NCBI RefSeq assembly: GCF_007859935.1
Contig: NZ_SJPO01000001.1
Location: forward strand, 434,001-498,000
Origin: Posidoniimonas polymericola
GTDB taxonomy: Bacteria > Planctomycetota > Planctomycetia > Pirellulales > Lacipirellulaceae
Reading direction: 5' to 3'
DNA length: 64,000 nucleotides
Of this stretch, positions 15,858 to 24,185 are shown one piece after another. Numbering within the stretch: the first letter of the stretch is position 1; every line of letters starts with the position of its first letter. The notes under the pieces were generated by a model. The model did no database searches. It was not told where the DNA came from and saw only the letters and a list, made by a program, of their open reading frames with translations. Made by a program: the position numbers and the translations under genes.

Positions 15858-17861
15858 CTACGGCGCCGCGTCGGGGACCCACAGGCTGCCGAAGCCGGGG
15901 CTGTAGCCGAACGGACCACGCGGGCTGAAGTTGTAGCCCCGCAGCTTCTTGTTGAACCCGTAGAAGCTGCTGCGGTAGAACAGCCAGGTGTAGGGCTGGT
16001 CCTCCCACAGCTGCATGTGGATGTCGGCGTAGATCTTGGCCCGCTTCTCGCGGTCGAACTCCCGCTTGCCCTGCTCGAACAGCTCGTCGACCCGCTTGCT
16101 GGAGTAGTTGCCGTAGTTGCGGCCCTCGTCGGTGCCAAAGATGTTCTGGTTGGTGAACGGGTCGGTGCCGGTGCCCCAGCCCGCCATCATCGCGTCGAAC
16201 TCGTGGTTGCGGGACTTCTCCTGCATCACCGTGAACTCGGTCGGCTTTACGTTGCAGACAATGCCCAAGAGGTCCAGGCACTCCTTCATCAGCGTGGCGG
16301 TCTTGATGCCGGTTTCGGTGGTGTAGGTGGTGAGGGTGAACTCGAACTGGCGGCGGCGGCCGTTGATCTCCTTGTCGAGGATGCCGTCGCCGTCGGTGTC
16401 CTCCCAGCCCGCCTCGGCCAACAGGTCCTGCGCCTTCTCGAGGTCCTGCTTGACCGGCTCCGGGCCGTCCTTGGGGAACATCCAGGCGTCGGGGTGGTAG
16501 TTGCCGCGGGACTGCTCGTACAGGCCGTAGCAGATGGTCTCGAGCAGCTCCTCGTAGTCCACCGCGTAGGTCATCGCCCAGCGGACCCGCTGGTCCTTGA
16601 AGAACGGCGACTCGACGTTCCAGATGAAGTGGAACTCGACCCACTCGGTGTCGTAGACCTTGGTGTTGTTCTCGTAGAAATCGTCGCCGTTGGTCTGGGT
16701 GACCCACTGTTCGGGGCGGAGCTCCATCTGGTCGATGTCGCCCGACTTGAGCGCCAGGAGCGCCGTGTTGAAGTCCTCGATCCGCTTCACACGGACGGTT
16801 TTGAAGTACGGCTTGTCCCGCACCTGCTTGCCGTTGTGCATGTAGTAGTCCTCGCGCCGCTCGAGAACGAACTCCTGGCCGCGGGTCCGCTTCACCAGCT
16901 TGTAGGGGCCGGCGACTACGGGGTCGTCCTCCAACCGGCTGTGCTCCTTGCTGCGGGCGAGCGTCGGGTCTGCGGGGATCGTCTTCTCGTAGATGTGCTT
17001 CGGGATCAGCGAGATCTGCATGTTCTCGGTGTTGGTCGGCAGCGACTCCTTGTGGAAGATCACCAGGGTGTGGTCGTCGTACGCCTTGACCCACTTCAGC
17101 TCGTCGACGCCCGAGCGGACCGCGGGGACCACGACCGCCTCGGTCATGATGGCCTTGAACGAGTACTCGTAGTCGTGCGCGGTGACCGGCGTGCCGTCCG
17201 ACCAGAGGACGTCGTCGCGCAGGACGAACTTGTCGACCATCTTGTCCTCGCTGGTCTGCCAGCTCTTGACGGTCTCACTAGTGGCGAACCAGTCGAAGTT
17301 CTTGTCGAACGCGAGGATGCCGCTCATGGTCAGGCTGCCGTACTCGAACTCGGTGACGCTGCTCGCCGAGAGCGGGTTGGTGCTCTTCAGATCGCCGCCG
17401 ACGTGCCGCGTCACCGAAGCGTTGTGGTCGACGCCCGAGCCGTCCTTGGGGGCGAGCCTCCCGAGCGCGGCGCGCATCTTGGCGTTGTTCTCGGGCGAGT
17501 CGTTCTTGAGCTTGAGCGCCTCGGCGGCGGTGATCTCGGGCGCGGGCTGCTCGGCCAGCAGCTCCCGCATCACCTGCAGGCCGTCACGCACGGGCCGGTC
17601 CTGCCAGTTGGCGTTGGCGTCGACCTCCTCGAGCGGCGGCGGGTCGAACGGCTCGAGCAGGTCGGCCAGCTTGAACGGCTTGGCCGGCGCGTCGTCCTCG
17701 GCGGCGGCGTCGCCTGGGGCGGCGCCCGCTTTGTCGGCGGCCGGCGTATCGGTCGAGGAAGAAGAGGTGCAGCCAACGACGGCGAGCAGGGTCAGCAGCA
17801 GCGGAACGCAGAGAGTCGGCCGGAGATACGAACCGGGCGTCGTCGGGCAGCGGAGAATCAT
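15858..17861 (-). CDS. peptide-binding lipoprotein of the ABC importer (SBP family 5)
   Basis: A 667-residue protein. The start at 17861 gives a lipoprotein signal with lipobox LAVVGC; a start at 17915 would add an unlikely 18-residue leader. An acidic/Ala-rich linker of about 50 residues follows. The binding domain shows the family-5 features VLRDDVLWSDGTPVTAHDYE, GAGPYK-like VVAGPYKL and the C-terminal DQPYTWLFYRSS. The protein is longer than usual (about 530) because of an insert of roughly 90 residues before the conserved domain. As the first gene of the operon it would deliver peptides to the two permeases. The substrate is inferred from the family only. Confidence 0.9.
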   Translation of the reverse strand: MILRCPTTPGSYLRPTLCVPLLLTLLAVVGCTSSSSTDTPAADKAGAAPGDAAAEDDAPAKPFKLADLLEPFDPPPLEEVDANANWQDRPVRDGLQVMRELLAEQPAPEITAAEALKLKNDSPENNAKMRAALGRLAPKDGSGVDHNASVTRHVGGDLKSTNPLSASSVTEFEYGSLTMSGILAFDKNFDWFATSETVKSWQTSEDKMVDKFVLRDDVLWSDGTPVTAHDYEYSFKAIMTEAVVVPAVRSGVDELKWVKAYDDHTLVIFHKESLPTNTENMQISLIPKHIYEKTIPADPTLARSKEHSRLEDDPVVAGPYKLVKRTRGQEFVLERREDYYMHNGKQVRDKPYFKTVRVKRIEDFNTALLALKSGDIDQMELRPEQWVTQTNGDDFYENNTKVYDTEWVEFHFIWNVESPFFKDQRVRWAMTYAVDYEELLETICYGLYEQSRGNYHPDAWMFPKDGPEPVKQDLEKAQDLLAEAGWEDTDGDGILDKEINGRRRQFEFTLTTYTTETGIKTATLMKECLDLLGIVCNVKPTEFTVMQEKSRNHEFDAMMAGWGTGTDPFTNQNIFGTDEGRNYGNYSSKRVDELFEQGKREFDREKRAKIYADIHMQLWEDQPYTWLFYRSSFYGFNKKLRGYNFSPRGPFGYSPGFGSLWVPDAAP

Positions 17862-18074
17862 CGAGAGTCCCGTGGTGGTGCGCAGGCGCTTCGGGGCGCA
17901 GTTAGGCGGCGGCAAATCCCCCCTAAAGGGCGCATGCTATCACGGTCGTTTCCCGCGGGTCAATGACGATTGCGGCGACCGAAGCCGCAACGACCGAAGC
18001 CGGGATGACCAAACCGCCGCACGACCGTGTGCTGGTCGGTTCGGCTTGGTCACTGGGCGTTCACCCAAACGGTG

Positions 18075-18857
18075 CTAGCGTCCCAAGAGTCGGTCGACCG
18101 CGGCGCCGATATCGGGCTCGCGCATCAGCGACTCGCCGACCAGGATCGCGTTGACGCCCGCGTCCTCGAGCATGCGGACGTCGTCGTGCGTGCGGATGCC
18201 GCTCTCTCCTACGAATACGCAGTCGGGCGGGGCTTGTTCACGCAGCCGCACGGTGTGCTGCAGGTCGACCTCGAACGTGTGCAGGTTGCGGTTGTTGACG
18301 CCGATCAGCTTGGCGCCCGCCGCGACCACGGCTTCCATGTTCTGCGGATCGTACAGCTCGACCAGCGGCGTGAGGCCGAGCTCGAGCGCCGCGTCGTGCA
18401 GCCGCTTCAGCTCGTCGGCGGTCAGGCACTCCGCGATCAGCAGCGCCGCGTCGGCGCCAACGCTGCGGGCCTCCAGCAGCTGGTGCTCGTCCAGGATGAA
18501 GTCCTTCCGCAGGCAGGGGAGGCCCACTGCCGCGCGGACGTTCCGAAGGTAGTCGAGGCTCCCCTGGAAGTACTGCTCGTCGGTCAGCACGCTCAGGCAG
18601 GTCGCGCCGTGGGCCTCGTAGGTCTTGGCGATACGGACCGGGTCGAAGTCGTCGCGGATCAGCCCGGCCGAGGGGCTCGCCTTCTTCACCTCGGCGATCA
18701 GCTTGATCGGCCCCACCGCGGCGAGGGCGGCGAAGAAGTCCCGCGGTGCCGGCGCGTCGGCGATCGCCGCGCGGAGCTCGGCCTTCGGGCGGAGCGACTT
18801 GGCCTGGGCGATCTCGTCGCGCTTGGTGGCGACAATCTTGTCGAGGATGGTGGGCAT
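18075..18857 (-). CDS. trpC: indole-3-glycerol phosphate synthase
   Basis: A 260-residue TIM-barrel enzyme of tryptophan synthesis that closes the indole ring of CdRP. The motifs are clear: IAEVKKASPSAG (catalytic Lys and phosphate loop), CLRKDFILDEHQ (catalytic Lys), ALLIAECL, GVNNRNLHTF and the phosphate-binding FVGESGI. The length is typical for a single-function TrpC. It is not next to trpB and trpA, which lie at 61.8-64 kb, so the pathway is split in this genome. Confidence 0.97.
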   Translation of the reverse strand: MPTILDKIVATKRDEIAQAKSLRPKAELRAAIADAPAPRDFFAALAAVGPIKLIAEVKKASPSAGLIRDDFDPVRIAKTYEAHGATCLSVLTDEQYFQGSLDYLRNVRAAVGLPCLRKDFILDEHQLLEARSVGADAALLIAECLTADELKRLHDAALELGLTPLVELYDPQNMEAVVAAGAKLIGVNNRNLHTFEVDLQHTVRLREQAPPDCVFVGESGIRTHDDVRMLEDAGVNAILVGESLMREPDIGAAVDRLLGR

Positions 18858-19064
18858 GGGTCAGAGGTGGGAACCGCCAAGACGCCGAGACGCCAAGGGA
18901 GCCGCCGAGCTAGGAAGATGTCAGGGGTAAACTTGAGGGTGCCGGGGGCGCTCCGCGGCAGCGGAAGCCCCCGATCCGGAACGGACGGCCGGCAAGTACA
19001 TCGCGGGGGCTTCCCTGGCGGGAGCGCCCCCGGCACCCACCGTTCGGGGATTCTGCCCAAGTCG
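18858..19064. repeat. palindromic repeat, family C copy 1 (18-bp arms)
   Basis: Perfect 18-bp arms at 18937-18954 and 19021-19038 (core GTGCCGGGGGCGCTCC) enclose an inner pair (GGAAGCCCCCG-type near 18963 and CGGGGGCTTCC at 19004-19014). A near copy lies at 53713-53811. The stretch also holds a GCCAAGACGCCGAGACGCCA run next to the trpC start. Confidence 0.85.
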
Positions 19065-20390
19065 CTACGACAAAACTCGCATCAGTTCTTTGACCACCGC
19101 TTCGGCAGTCAACGCAACCGTGGTCGACTCGCCGGTGCCCAGGTTCTTGACCTGCACCTGGTGGTTGGCGAACTCGTCGCCGCCGGCGATCAGGGCGGCC
19201 TTGAAGCCCTTCTTGTCGGCGTACTGTAGTTGCTTGCCGAGCTTCTTGGGCTCGGGGTACACCTCGCAGCCGATGCCCGCTGCGCGGACCCGGGCGGCGA
19301 GCTTGAGGTAGTCGCCCAGCCGCGAAGCTTCGAACAGCGGGATGAACACCTCGGCCGTCGTCTGCGATGTCTCAATCAGCTCAAGCTCTTCCATCGCCGA
19401 CAGCAGCCGGTCGAGCCCCAGCGAGCCGCCGATGCCGGGGAGCTGCTGCTTGGTGTAAAGGTCCGCCAGGTTGTCGTAGCGGCCGCCGCTGGCGATGCTG
19501 CCGATGCCCGGCAGGTCGTCGAGGGTGGTCTCGAACACGAGGCCGGTGTAGTAGTCCAGACCGCGGGCGATCGACACGTCGATCTTGACGCGGTGGTCGG
19601 GCACGCCGGCCGAGGAGACCGCGTGCATCATCTCGCGGGTTCGCTTGAGGGCGGCCTCGCCGTCGGCGTCGCTCGAGATCATCGGCTCGACGGCGCTGAG
19701 CACCTCGTCGCAGCCGCCGCGGAGCTGCGAGAAGTCGAGGATGGCGGTCGCCTGTTCGTGCGAGGCCCCGGCCGACTCGCACAGCTCGGCCTCGACCTTC
19801 TCCCAGCCCGCCTTGGACAGCTTGTCGAGCGCGCGGAGCACGGCGGTCGACTGGTCGGCCAGGCCGAGCTGCCGCAGCACGGCGTTGAGGATGCCGCGGT
19901 TGTTGACGTGGATCGTGAACTTGTCGAAGCCGATGGCGGCGAGCAGGTCGTTGATGACGAGGATGGCCTCGATGTCGGCCGCCACGGCGGTCGTGCCGAT
20001 GGTGTCGAAGTCGCACTGCATGAACTCGCGGTAGCGGCCGCGCTGGGTGTTCTCGCCCCGCCACACGGTGGCGATGTGGTAACGCTTGAACGGCGTGCCG
20101 AGCTGGCCGATGTGCTGCGCCGCGAACCGCGCGAGCGGCACCGTGAGGTCGAACCGGAGCCCGACGTCGCGGCCGCCGTGGTCCTGGAACCGGTAGAGCT
20201 GCTTGTCGGTCTCGTCGGAGCCCTTGCCGGTGAGCACCTCGAGGTACTCGAGCGCGGGCGTGTCGATCGGCGCGAAGCCGAACGAGCGGTACACCCGCCG
20301 GGCGGTGTCGATGAGCCGCTCGCGGGGGATCATCGCCTCGGGCAGGTAGTCGCGGAAGCCCTTGAGGGTGCGTGGTTGGATCAACGACAT
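19065..20390 (-). CDS. hisS: histidyl-tRNA synthetase
   Basis: A 441-residue class II synthetase that charges tRNA-His. Motif 2 is seen as WRGENTQRGRYREFMQCDFD, the histidine A-region as RGLDYYTGLVFE, and motif 3 as GIGGSLGLDRL. The C-terminal anticodon-binding domain (VFIPLFEASRLGDYLKLAAR) follows. The ATG at 20390 is chosen because it gives the usual PRTLKGFRDYLP start; codons upstream of it derive from a repeat. The N-terminal LKGFRDYLPEAM is a slightly divergent form of the usual KGTRDYLP. Confidence 0.96.
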   Translation of the reverse strand: MSLIQPRTLKGFRDYLPEAMIPRERLIDTARRVYRSFGFAPIDTPALEYLEVLTGKGSDETDKQLYRFQDHGGRDVGLRFDLTVPLARFAAQHIGQLGTPFKRYHIATVWRGENTQRGRYREFMQCDFDTIGTTAVAADIEAILVINDLLAAIGFDKFTIHVNNRGILNAVLRQLGLADQSTAVLRALDKLSKAGWEKVEAELCESAGASHEQATAILDFSQLRGGCDEVLSAVEPMISSDADGEAALKRTREMMHAVSSAGVPDHRVKIDVSIARGLDYYTGLVFETTLDDLPGIGSIASGGRYDNLADLYTKQQLPGIGGSLGLDRLLSAMEELELIETSQTTAEVFIPLFEASRLGDYLKLAARVRAAGIGCEVYPEPKKLGKQLQYADKKGFKAALIAGGDEFANHQVQVKNLGTGESTTVALTAEAVVKELMRVLS

Positions 20391-20399
20391 AGGTCGATT

Positions 20400-20482
20400 C
20401 ACCACAAAGACACGAAGGCACAAAGACGAACGGCGGGGAGGCTGCTCAGCGGCTTCTGCTTGGTGTCTTTGTGCCTTGGTGG
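20400..20482. repeat. inverted repeat of CACCACAAAG type
   Basis: The arm CACCACAAAGACACGAAGGC (20400-20419 and on) faces a complementary arm GTGTCTTTGTGCCTTGGTGG (about 20462-20481). It abuts the hisS start. Confidence 0.7.
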
Positions 20483-20532
20483 TGTAATAGGTTGGCTGTG
20501 TGAAGCGTCATGAACGGAGCGAGGAGCTCATT

Positions 20533-20594
20533 AGCCGCGGGGCGTTAGCCCCCGGTTCTATTCGCTCGAACCGGGGGGCTAACGCCCCGCGGCT
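20533..20594. repeat. palindrome, family D (26-27-bp arms)
   Basis: Arms at 20533-20558 and 20568-20594 pair over 26 bases with one bulged G. The sequence core is GCGGGGCGTTAGCCCCCGG. It is between hisS and the YkgJ gene, 28 bases past the latter's stop. It could also act as a transcription barrier, but lacks a U-tract. Confidence 0.85.
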
Positions 20595-20622
20595 CATCAC
20601 GTCGTCCACCATCCTGCGCGTC

Positions 20623-21087
20623 CTACGCCACGACGGCCAGCGGATCGGGCTTCTTGCTGCGGATGCTCTCGCTCTTCTTCTGGAAGCGGGCCTCGGTGTA
20701 CTCCCAGACCTGCTCGTGGGTCTCGAGGTAGAAGTCGTAGGTCCAGTCCTCGTCGTACTCGCAGTTGTCGAAGGTGTAGTCGCGGCAGATCTGCGGGCGG
20801 GTCTCGTAGACGCCGCAGCGGTAGTCGTCGCCCAGCTTCTCGCAGACCGTGTGCACCAGCAGGTACCAGTCCTCGTCCTCCTTGAAGAAGGTCGAGTTGT
20901 GGTGTAGCACGATCCAGCGGATGTACTCCATGTCGGCCGCCTCGGAGGGCGTCTCGTACGGCACGGCGATATAATGACAGCACTTGGCCGTGCAGTGTTC
21001 GCACAGGTTGCCCCCTTTGGGCAGGTCCTCGCGGCGGATCCGTTTCGTTCCGAAGGCCGGAGCGCTAGGGGCAGGGGCGGTAGGCAT
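20623..21087 (-). CDS. YkgJ-family cysteine-cluster protein
   Basis: A 154-residue protein. A cysteine cluster CEHCTAKCCHY (Cys29, 32, 36, 37) and a second set in RCGVYETRPQICRDY match the zinc or iron-sulfur binding YkgJ/UPF0153 family. The ATG at 21087 is the first with a family-like start; the longer frame adds 11 residues. The role of the family is not established. It is cytoplasmic, with no membrane segment. It is followed by a palindrome. Confidence 0.88.
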   Translation of the reverse strand: MPTAPAPSAPAFGTKRIRREDLPKGGNLCEHCTAKCCHYIAVPYETPSEAADMEYIRWIVLHHNSTFFKEDEDWYLLVHTVCEKLGDDYRCGVYETRPQICRDYTFDNCEYDEDWTYDFYLETHEQVWEYTEARFQKKSESIRSKKPDPLAVVA

Positions 21088-21390
21088 CGTGGGCGGCTCT
21101 CCTTTGCTTGATCGGTGCAAGCCGCCTAATCTACCATGCGTGGTAGAGCGGCGGAAGATCGCGGCTCAACTAGCAGCCGGCCAGCTACGCAGGTAGCCGG
21201 CGAGCTACTCCTCGGCGGAAGCCCCGCCGGTTGCTCGGCTGGTTGCTCGGCTGGCCGGAGAGCTGTGGGGAATCGCTTGAGGGACCAACTCCGCTCCTTC
21301 GGTTGACCCGGCGAGGCGTAGCTCGCCGGCTATTGCTGCTCCGTTGAGGGGCCGCATTGGGGTTAACTCTCAACACGTTATTGTCTTACT
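21088..21390. repeat. repeat-filled gap (GAGGCGTAGCTCGCC copy 1)
   Basis: No gene is supported. The last part (21310-21332) holds the first of four copies of the GAGGCGTAGCTCGCC-core repeat. Shorter related pieces (AGCTACGCAGGTAGCCGGCG and similar) fill 21175-21260. Confidence 0.7.
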
Positions 21391-21921
21391 ATGACGCTTG
21401 CCCGCAGCTTCCCGCCGATTGCCGCCCTTGGGGCTCGGGTGCTAGTGCTGGGCTCGATGCCGGGCGCGGCCTCGCTGGCGGCGGTCGAGTACTACGCCCA
21501 CCCACGGAACGCGTTCTGGCCGATCATGGGCGAGCTGTTCGGCGCCGGGCCGGAACTGCCCTACGAAGCCCGCGCCGCGCGGCTCCGCGAGCACGGCGTG
21601 GCGGTCTGGGACGTATTGCGAGAATGCCGCCGCGCGGGGAGCCTCGACGCCAGCATCGTCGTGGCGTCGGAGCGGGCGAACGACTTTCCGGCATTCCTGG
21701 CAAGATTCGACCAGGTTGAGCGAATCTACTTCAACGGGCAGAAAGCCGAGGCCGCGTTCCGCCGGCACGCCGCGCCGCGGCTGCCAGACGACTGCCTCGA
21801 CCGCCTGACGCTAACCCGACTGCCGTCGACCAGCCCGGCGCACGCGGGGATGAGTTTCGCAGAGAAGCTGGCAAACTGGCGTCAGGTGTCCGACCACGCC
21901 GGAAAGCCAGTCAACCAATAG
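21391..21921 (+). CDS. DNA glycosylase, deoxyinosine/uracil type (UDG family 6-like)
   Basis: A 176-residue repair enzyme that should remove deaminated bases. The motifs VLVLGSMPGAASL, YYAHPRNAFWPIMGELF and RLPSTSPAHAGMSF match the hypoxanthine-DNA glycosylase branch of the uracil glycosylase fold. The length is complete for the family (about 160-180). It stands 12 bases before the next gene on the same strand, so the two may be co-transcribed. Family assignment is from motifs; the substrate is inferred. Confidence 0.88.
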   Translation: MTLARSFPPIAALGARVLVLGSMPGAASLAAVEYYAHPRNAFWPIMGELFGAGPELPYEARAARLREHGVAVWDVLRECRRAGSLDASIVVASERANDFPAFLARFDQVERIYFNGQKAEAAFRRHAAPRLPDDCLDRLTLTRLPSTSPAHAGMSFAEKLANWRQVSDHAGKPVNQ

Positions 21922-21933
21922 GGGAGGGGAGAG

Positions 21934-22362
21934 ATGAACCACGACCAGCCGAGCGCGACGAACCCGTACGAGAGCACGCACGCCGAGCCCGTCGAGGGCC
22001 AGGACTGGTCGCTGGCCGACGGCCCGACCAAGCAGTGGGCCATGATCATGCACTTCTCGCAGCTCGCCAACTACGCGGTCCCGCCGGCGGGCCTGATTGC
22101 GCCGATCGTCATCTGGCGGCTCAAGAAGGACGCGCTGCCGGGCATCGACGCCCACGGGCGTAACATCGCGAACTGGGTCGTCAGCTCGCTAATCTACCTT
22201 GTGCTGACCTTCGTGCTGTTCATGACAGTCGTCGGCATCCCGATCGCGTTCCTGCTGGGCGGGATCGTGTCGATCCTGATGCTCGCCTACCCGATCATCG
22301 GCGGCATCAAGGCCAACGACGGCGTCGCGTGGCGCTACCCCGGTGCGTTCCGGATCTTCTAA
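21934..22362 (+). CDS. DUF4870 membrane protein
   Basis: A 142-residue membrane protein. A polar N-terminus of about 35 residues is followed by the DUF4870 signature (TKQWAMIMHFSQLANY, then GLIAPIVIWRLKKD) and AHGRNIANWVVSSLIYLVL, with two to three more helices. The family usually has 100-140 residues; the role is unknown. A strong ribosome site (GGGGAGGGGAGAG) precedes the ATG. Its stop overlaps the convergent NUDIX gene by 4 bases. Confidence 0.9.
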   Translation: MNHDQPSATNPYESTHAEPVEGQDWSLADGPTKQWAMIMHFSQLANYAVPPAGLIAPIVIWRLKKDALPGIDAHGRNIANWVVSSLIYLVLTFVLFMTVVGIPIAFLLGGIVSILMLAYPIIGGIKANDGVAWRYPGAFRIF

Positions 22363-22925
22363 CGCGACTCCAGCCAACGTTCGCTCTTGCGCAGCAGCCG
22401 CAGCACGCTCTCCTCCTGCGTCAGGGCGTGGACCTCGCGGGGCGTGCACCAGCGGACGTCGTGCGACTCGTCCGACACCGCGATCGGCGTCGGCTGGTCG
22501 GTGGCCAACAGGAACCGCAGGTCGTGGTGTTCGTGCGCCGGCTCGGTGACCTCGCCCGCGGCGTTGCGCCGCTCCGGGATCCGATGAACATCGATGTCCA
22601 GCGGCTCGGGCGAGAGGGCGAAGATCCCGTCCAGGCCCGACTCCTCGGTCGCCTCGCGGATCGCCACCCGCAGGACGTCGCGGTCGCCGTCGGCGTGACC
22701 GCCGGGCTGGAGCCACTTGTCGAGCTTGCGGTGGTGCAGCAGCAGGCACTGCGTCCGGTCGGGCGAGAGCACCCAGGCGCTGCCCGTGATATGCCCCGGC
22801 ACGCAGGTCCGCTCGAAGCAGTCGTCGTGCGTCGAGGCCAACGCCCGAACGCGCTCGACCATCGCGGCTTCATCGGGGTGGGCCGATTGGTACTGGTCGA
22901 GGATCTGCAGCAGGGGGTCGTTCAT
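22359..22925 (-). CDS. NUDIX hydrolase
   Basis: A 188-residue protein. The NUDIX box GGHADGDRDVLRVAIREATE (then ESGL) has the REXXEE core, but the first Glu of the G-x5-E signature is replaced by Arg, as in related GGHADGD-type NUDIX proteins. A C-terminal HEHHDLRFLL segment fits the fold. It would split a nucleoside diphosphate-linked substrate, not further definable. The start is the ATG at 22925. Confidence 0.9.
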   Translation of the reverse strand: MNDPLLQILDQYQSAHPDEAAMVERVRALASTHDDCFERTCVPGHITGSAWVLSPDRTQCLLLHHRKLDKWLQPGGHADGDRDVLRVAIREATEESGLDGIFALSPEPLDIDVHRIPERRNAAGEVTEPAHEHHDLRFLLATDQPTPIAVSDESHDVRWCTPREVHALTQEESVLRLLRKSERWLESR

Positions 22926-22963
22926 TAGTTGTTAACCCGTATCGCGGCGGGGCCAGCGTGTTT

Positions 22964-23049
22964 CTCGTAGCCCTCGGCTCTGCCGGGGGATGGAATCACG
23001 GCAGTGTTCAAAAGCGGGGCAGTCCCCCGGCGGAGCCGGGGGCTACGAG
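22964..23049. repeat. imperfect palindrome (27-base arms)
   Basis: Arms at 22964-22990 and 23023-23049 pair imperfectly (CTCGTAGCC ... GGCTACGAG outside, GGGGGA/TCCCCC inside). It lies between the NUDIX and the lipoate ligase genes. Confidence 0.7.
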
Positions 23050-23084
23050 GTGAATCGACGTGGCGACGCGGACCTATATTTTGA

Positions 23085-23879
23085 TTACCGCTGCAGGTTC
23101 CAATCATCGCGGCGGTAGTACTCGTCGGCCAGCTGCTCGACGAGAGCGGCAGGGTAACGGCCGAGGTCTTCGATGGCGGTGAAGCCGCGGCGGAGGGCCT
23201 CGATCAGTGTATCGCTGTCGGCGTCGAGATTGGTGAGGAACTCGCCGTGCTCGCGCTGGTCGCGGTAGTCGGGCTGGCGGGGCGGGTGCTTGAGGTACTT
23301 GGCGATGTCCTCGATTGGCAGCCCGTGCATCAGCGTGCCGTGGTACAGCAGCCACTTGCGGGCGACGCGCAGGCTGTTGCCAGAGAACTTCAGCAGCCGC
23401 TCGCCGTCCGGCACGACGAGGTCGCTCTGCCCGGCGCAGCGGACGCCCGGCGCGATCTCGGCGAGCGAGGTGGTCAGCACGCCCAGCACAAATTGGTGGG
23501 CCCGGTCGACCGCGGCTAGTTCGGGCCGCTTGGTCAGGTCGAGCAGCGTGGTGTACATCAGGCAGCCGCGCCCGGTCAGGATGGTCGCGCCGCCGCTGAC
23601 GCGCCGCAGCACCGGCACTCTGTCGGCCTGGCAGGCCTCTTGGTTGACCTCGTCCTTCACGCGTGACGAGCGGCCCAGCACGACCATGGGCGTGGGGGGC
23701 TCCCAGACGCGGAGGACCTCGGGGTGATGGGGGCCGTCGGCCGCGGCGTCTAGCTGGGCGCCTTCAAGCAGCGCATGATCGAGCGCCAGGTTGTGGGCCG
23801 GGTCGGCGAAGGTGTGCTCCAGCCACCGCAGCCGCAGCGGCGGTCCGGACTGGGGCGGCGTCTGACAGGATACTGGCAT
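23085..23879 (-). CDS. lipoate-protein ligase A family protein
   Basis: A 264-residue protein of the biotin/lipoate transferase fold. It shows RRVSGGATILTGRGCLMY (the RRxSGGG loop, here SGGAT), the lysine loop LLKFSGNSLRVARKWLLYHG and TLMHGLPI, which correspond to the lipoate ligase/octanoyltransferase signature. The ATG at 23879 is chosen; the longer open frame upstream runs into non-coding DNA. It would attach lipoyl or octanoyl groups to dehydrogenase E2 or GcvH proteins in the cytoplasm. Ligase versus octanoyltransferase cannot be decided from sequence alone. Confidence 0.88.
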   Translation of the reverse strand: MPVSCQTPPQSGPPLRLRWLEHTFADPAHNLALDHALLEGAQLDAAADGPHHPEVLRVWEPPTPMVVLGRSSRVKDEVNQEACQADRVPVLRRVSGGATILTGRGCLMYTTLLDLTKRPELAAVDRAHQFVLGVLTTSLAEIAPGVRCAGQSDLVVPDGERLLKFSGNSLRVARKWLLYHGTLMHGLPIEDIAKYLKHPPRQPDYRDQREHGEFLTNLDADSDTLIEALRRGFTAIEDLGRYPAALVEQLADEYYRRDDWNLQR

Positions 23880-24185
23880 GCTTGACGATTGTAGGGGTTG
23901 CGCGATCGGTGGCGAGCCCGGACCCGCACGAAGTTGCCCGCAGACGGCTGGGCCCGGCGCGAGTGTCGGCCAACAATGAGTCGGGCGCACAGATTCTCTG
24001 AGCGTCCCAACTCGAAACAGGCTTGAATCTTTTTTGCCTGCTAGCAGTTGTAAGGGAAGAAATTGATTTGCCGCGCGGCGGTTCGTCACGCACACTTCGG
24101 ACAGGGAAGGGATCCCTCCGGACACGGTGCTGCGCGGCCGTCCGGCTTTTCAAAGGGATATACCAAGCAAGTCGGGTCAATCTGT
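23880..24185. other. divergent promoter region
   Basis: This 306-base gap lies between the divergent lipoate ligase and the YTV-like gene, so it should hold both promoters. No operator or gene was recognised. Confidence 0.5.

Noticed and set aside
15807-17966. 719-codon plus-strand frame opposite the binding protein gene
   Set aside because: It is Val/Leu/Gly-rich shadow sequence; the minus strand encodes an obvious family-5 binding lipoprotein.
18027-19229. 400-codon plus-strand frame across trpC and the repeat gap
   Set aside because: It reads through trpC in antisense and through a palindrome; no family features.
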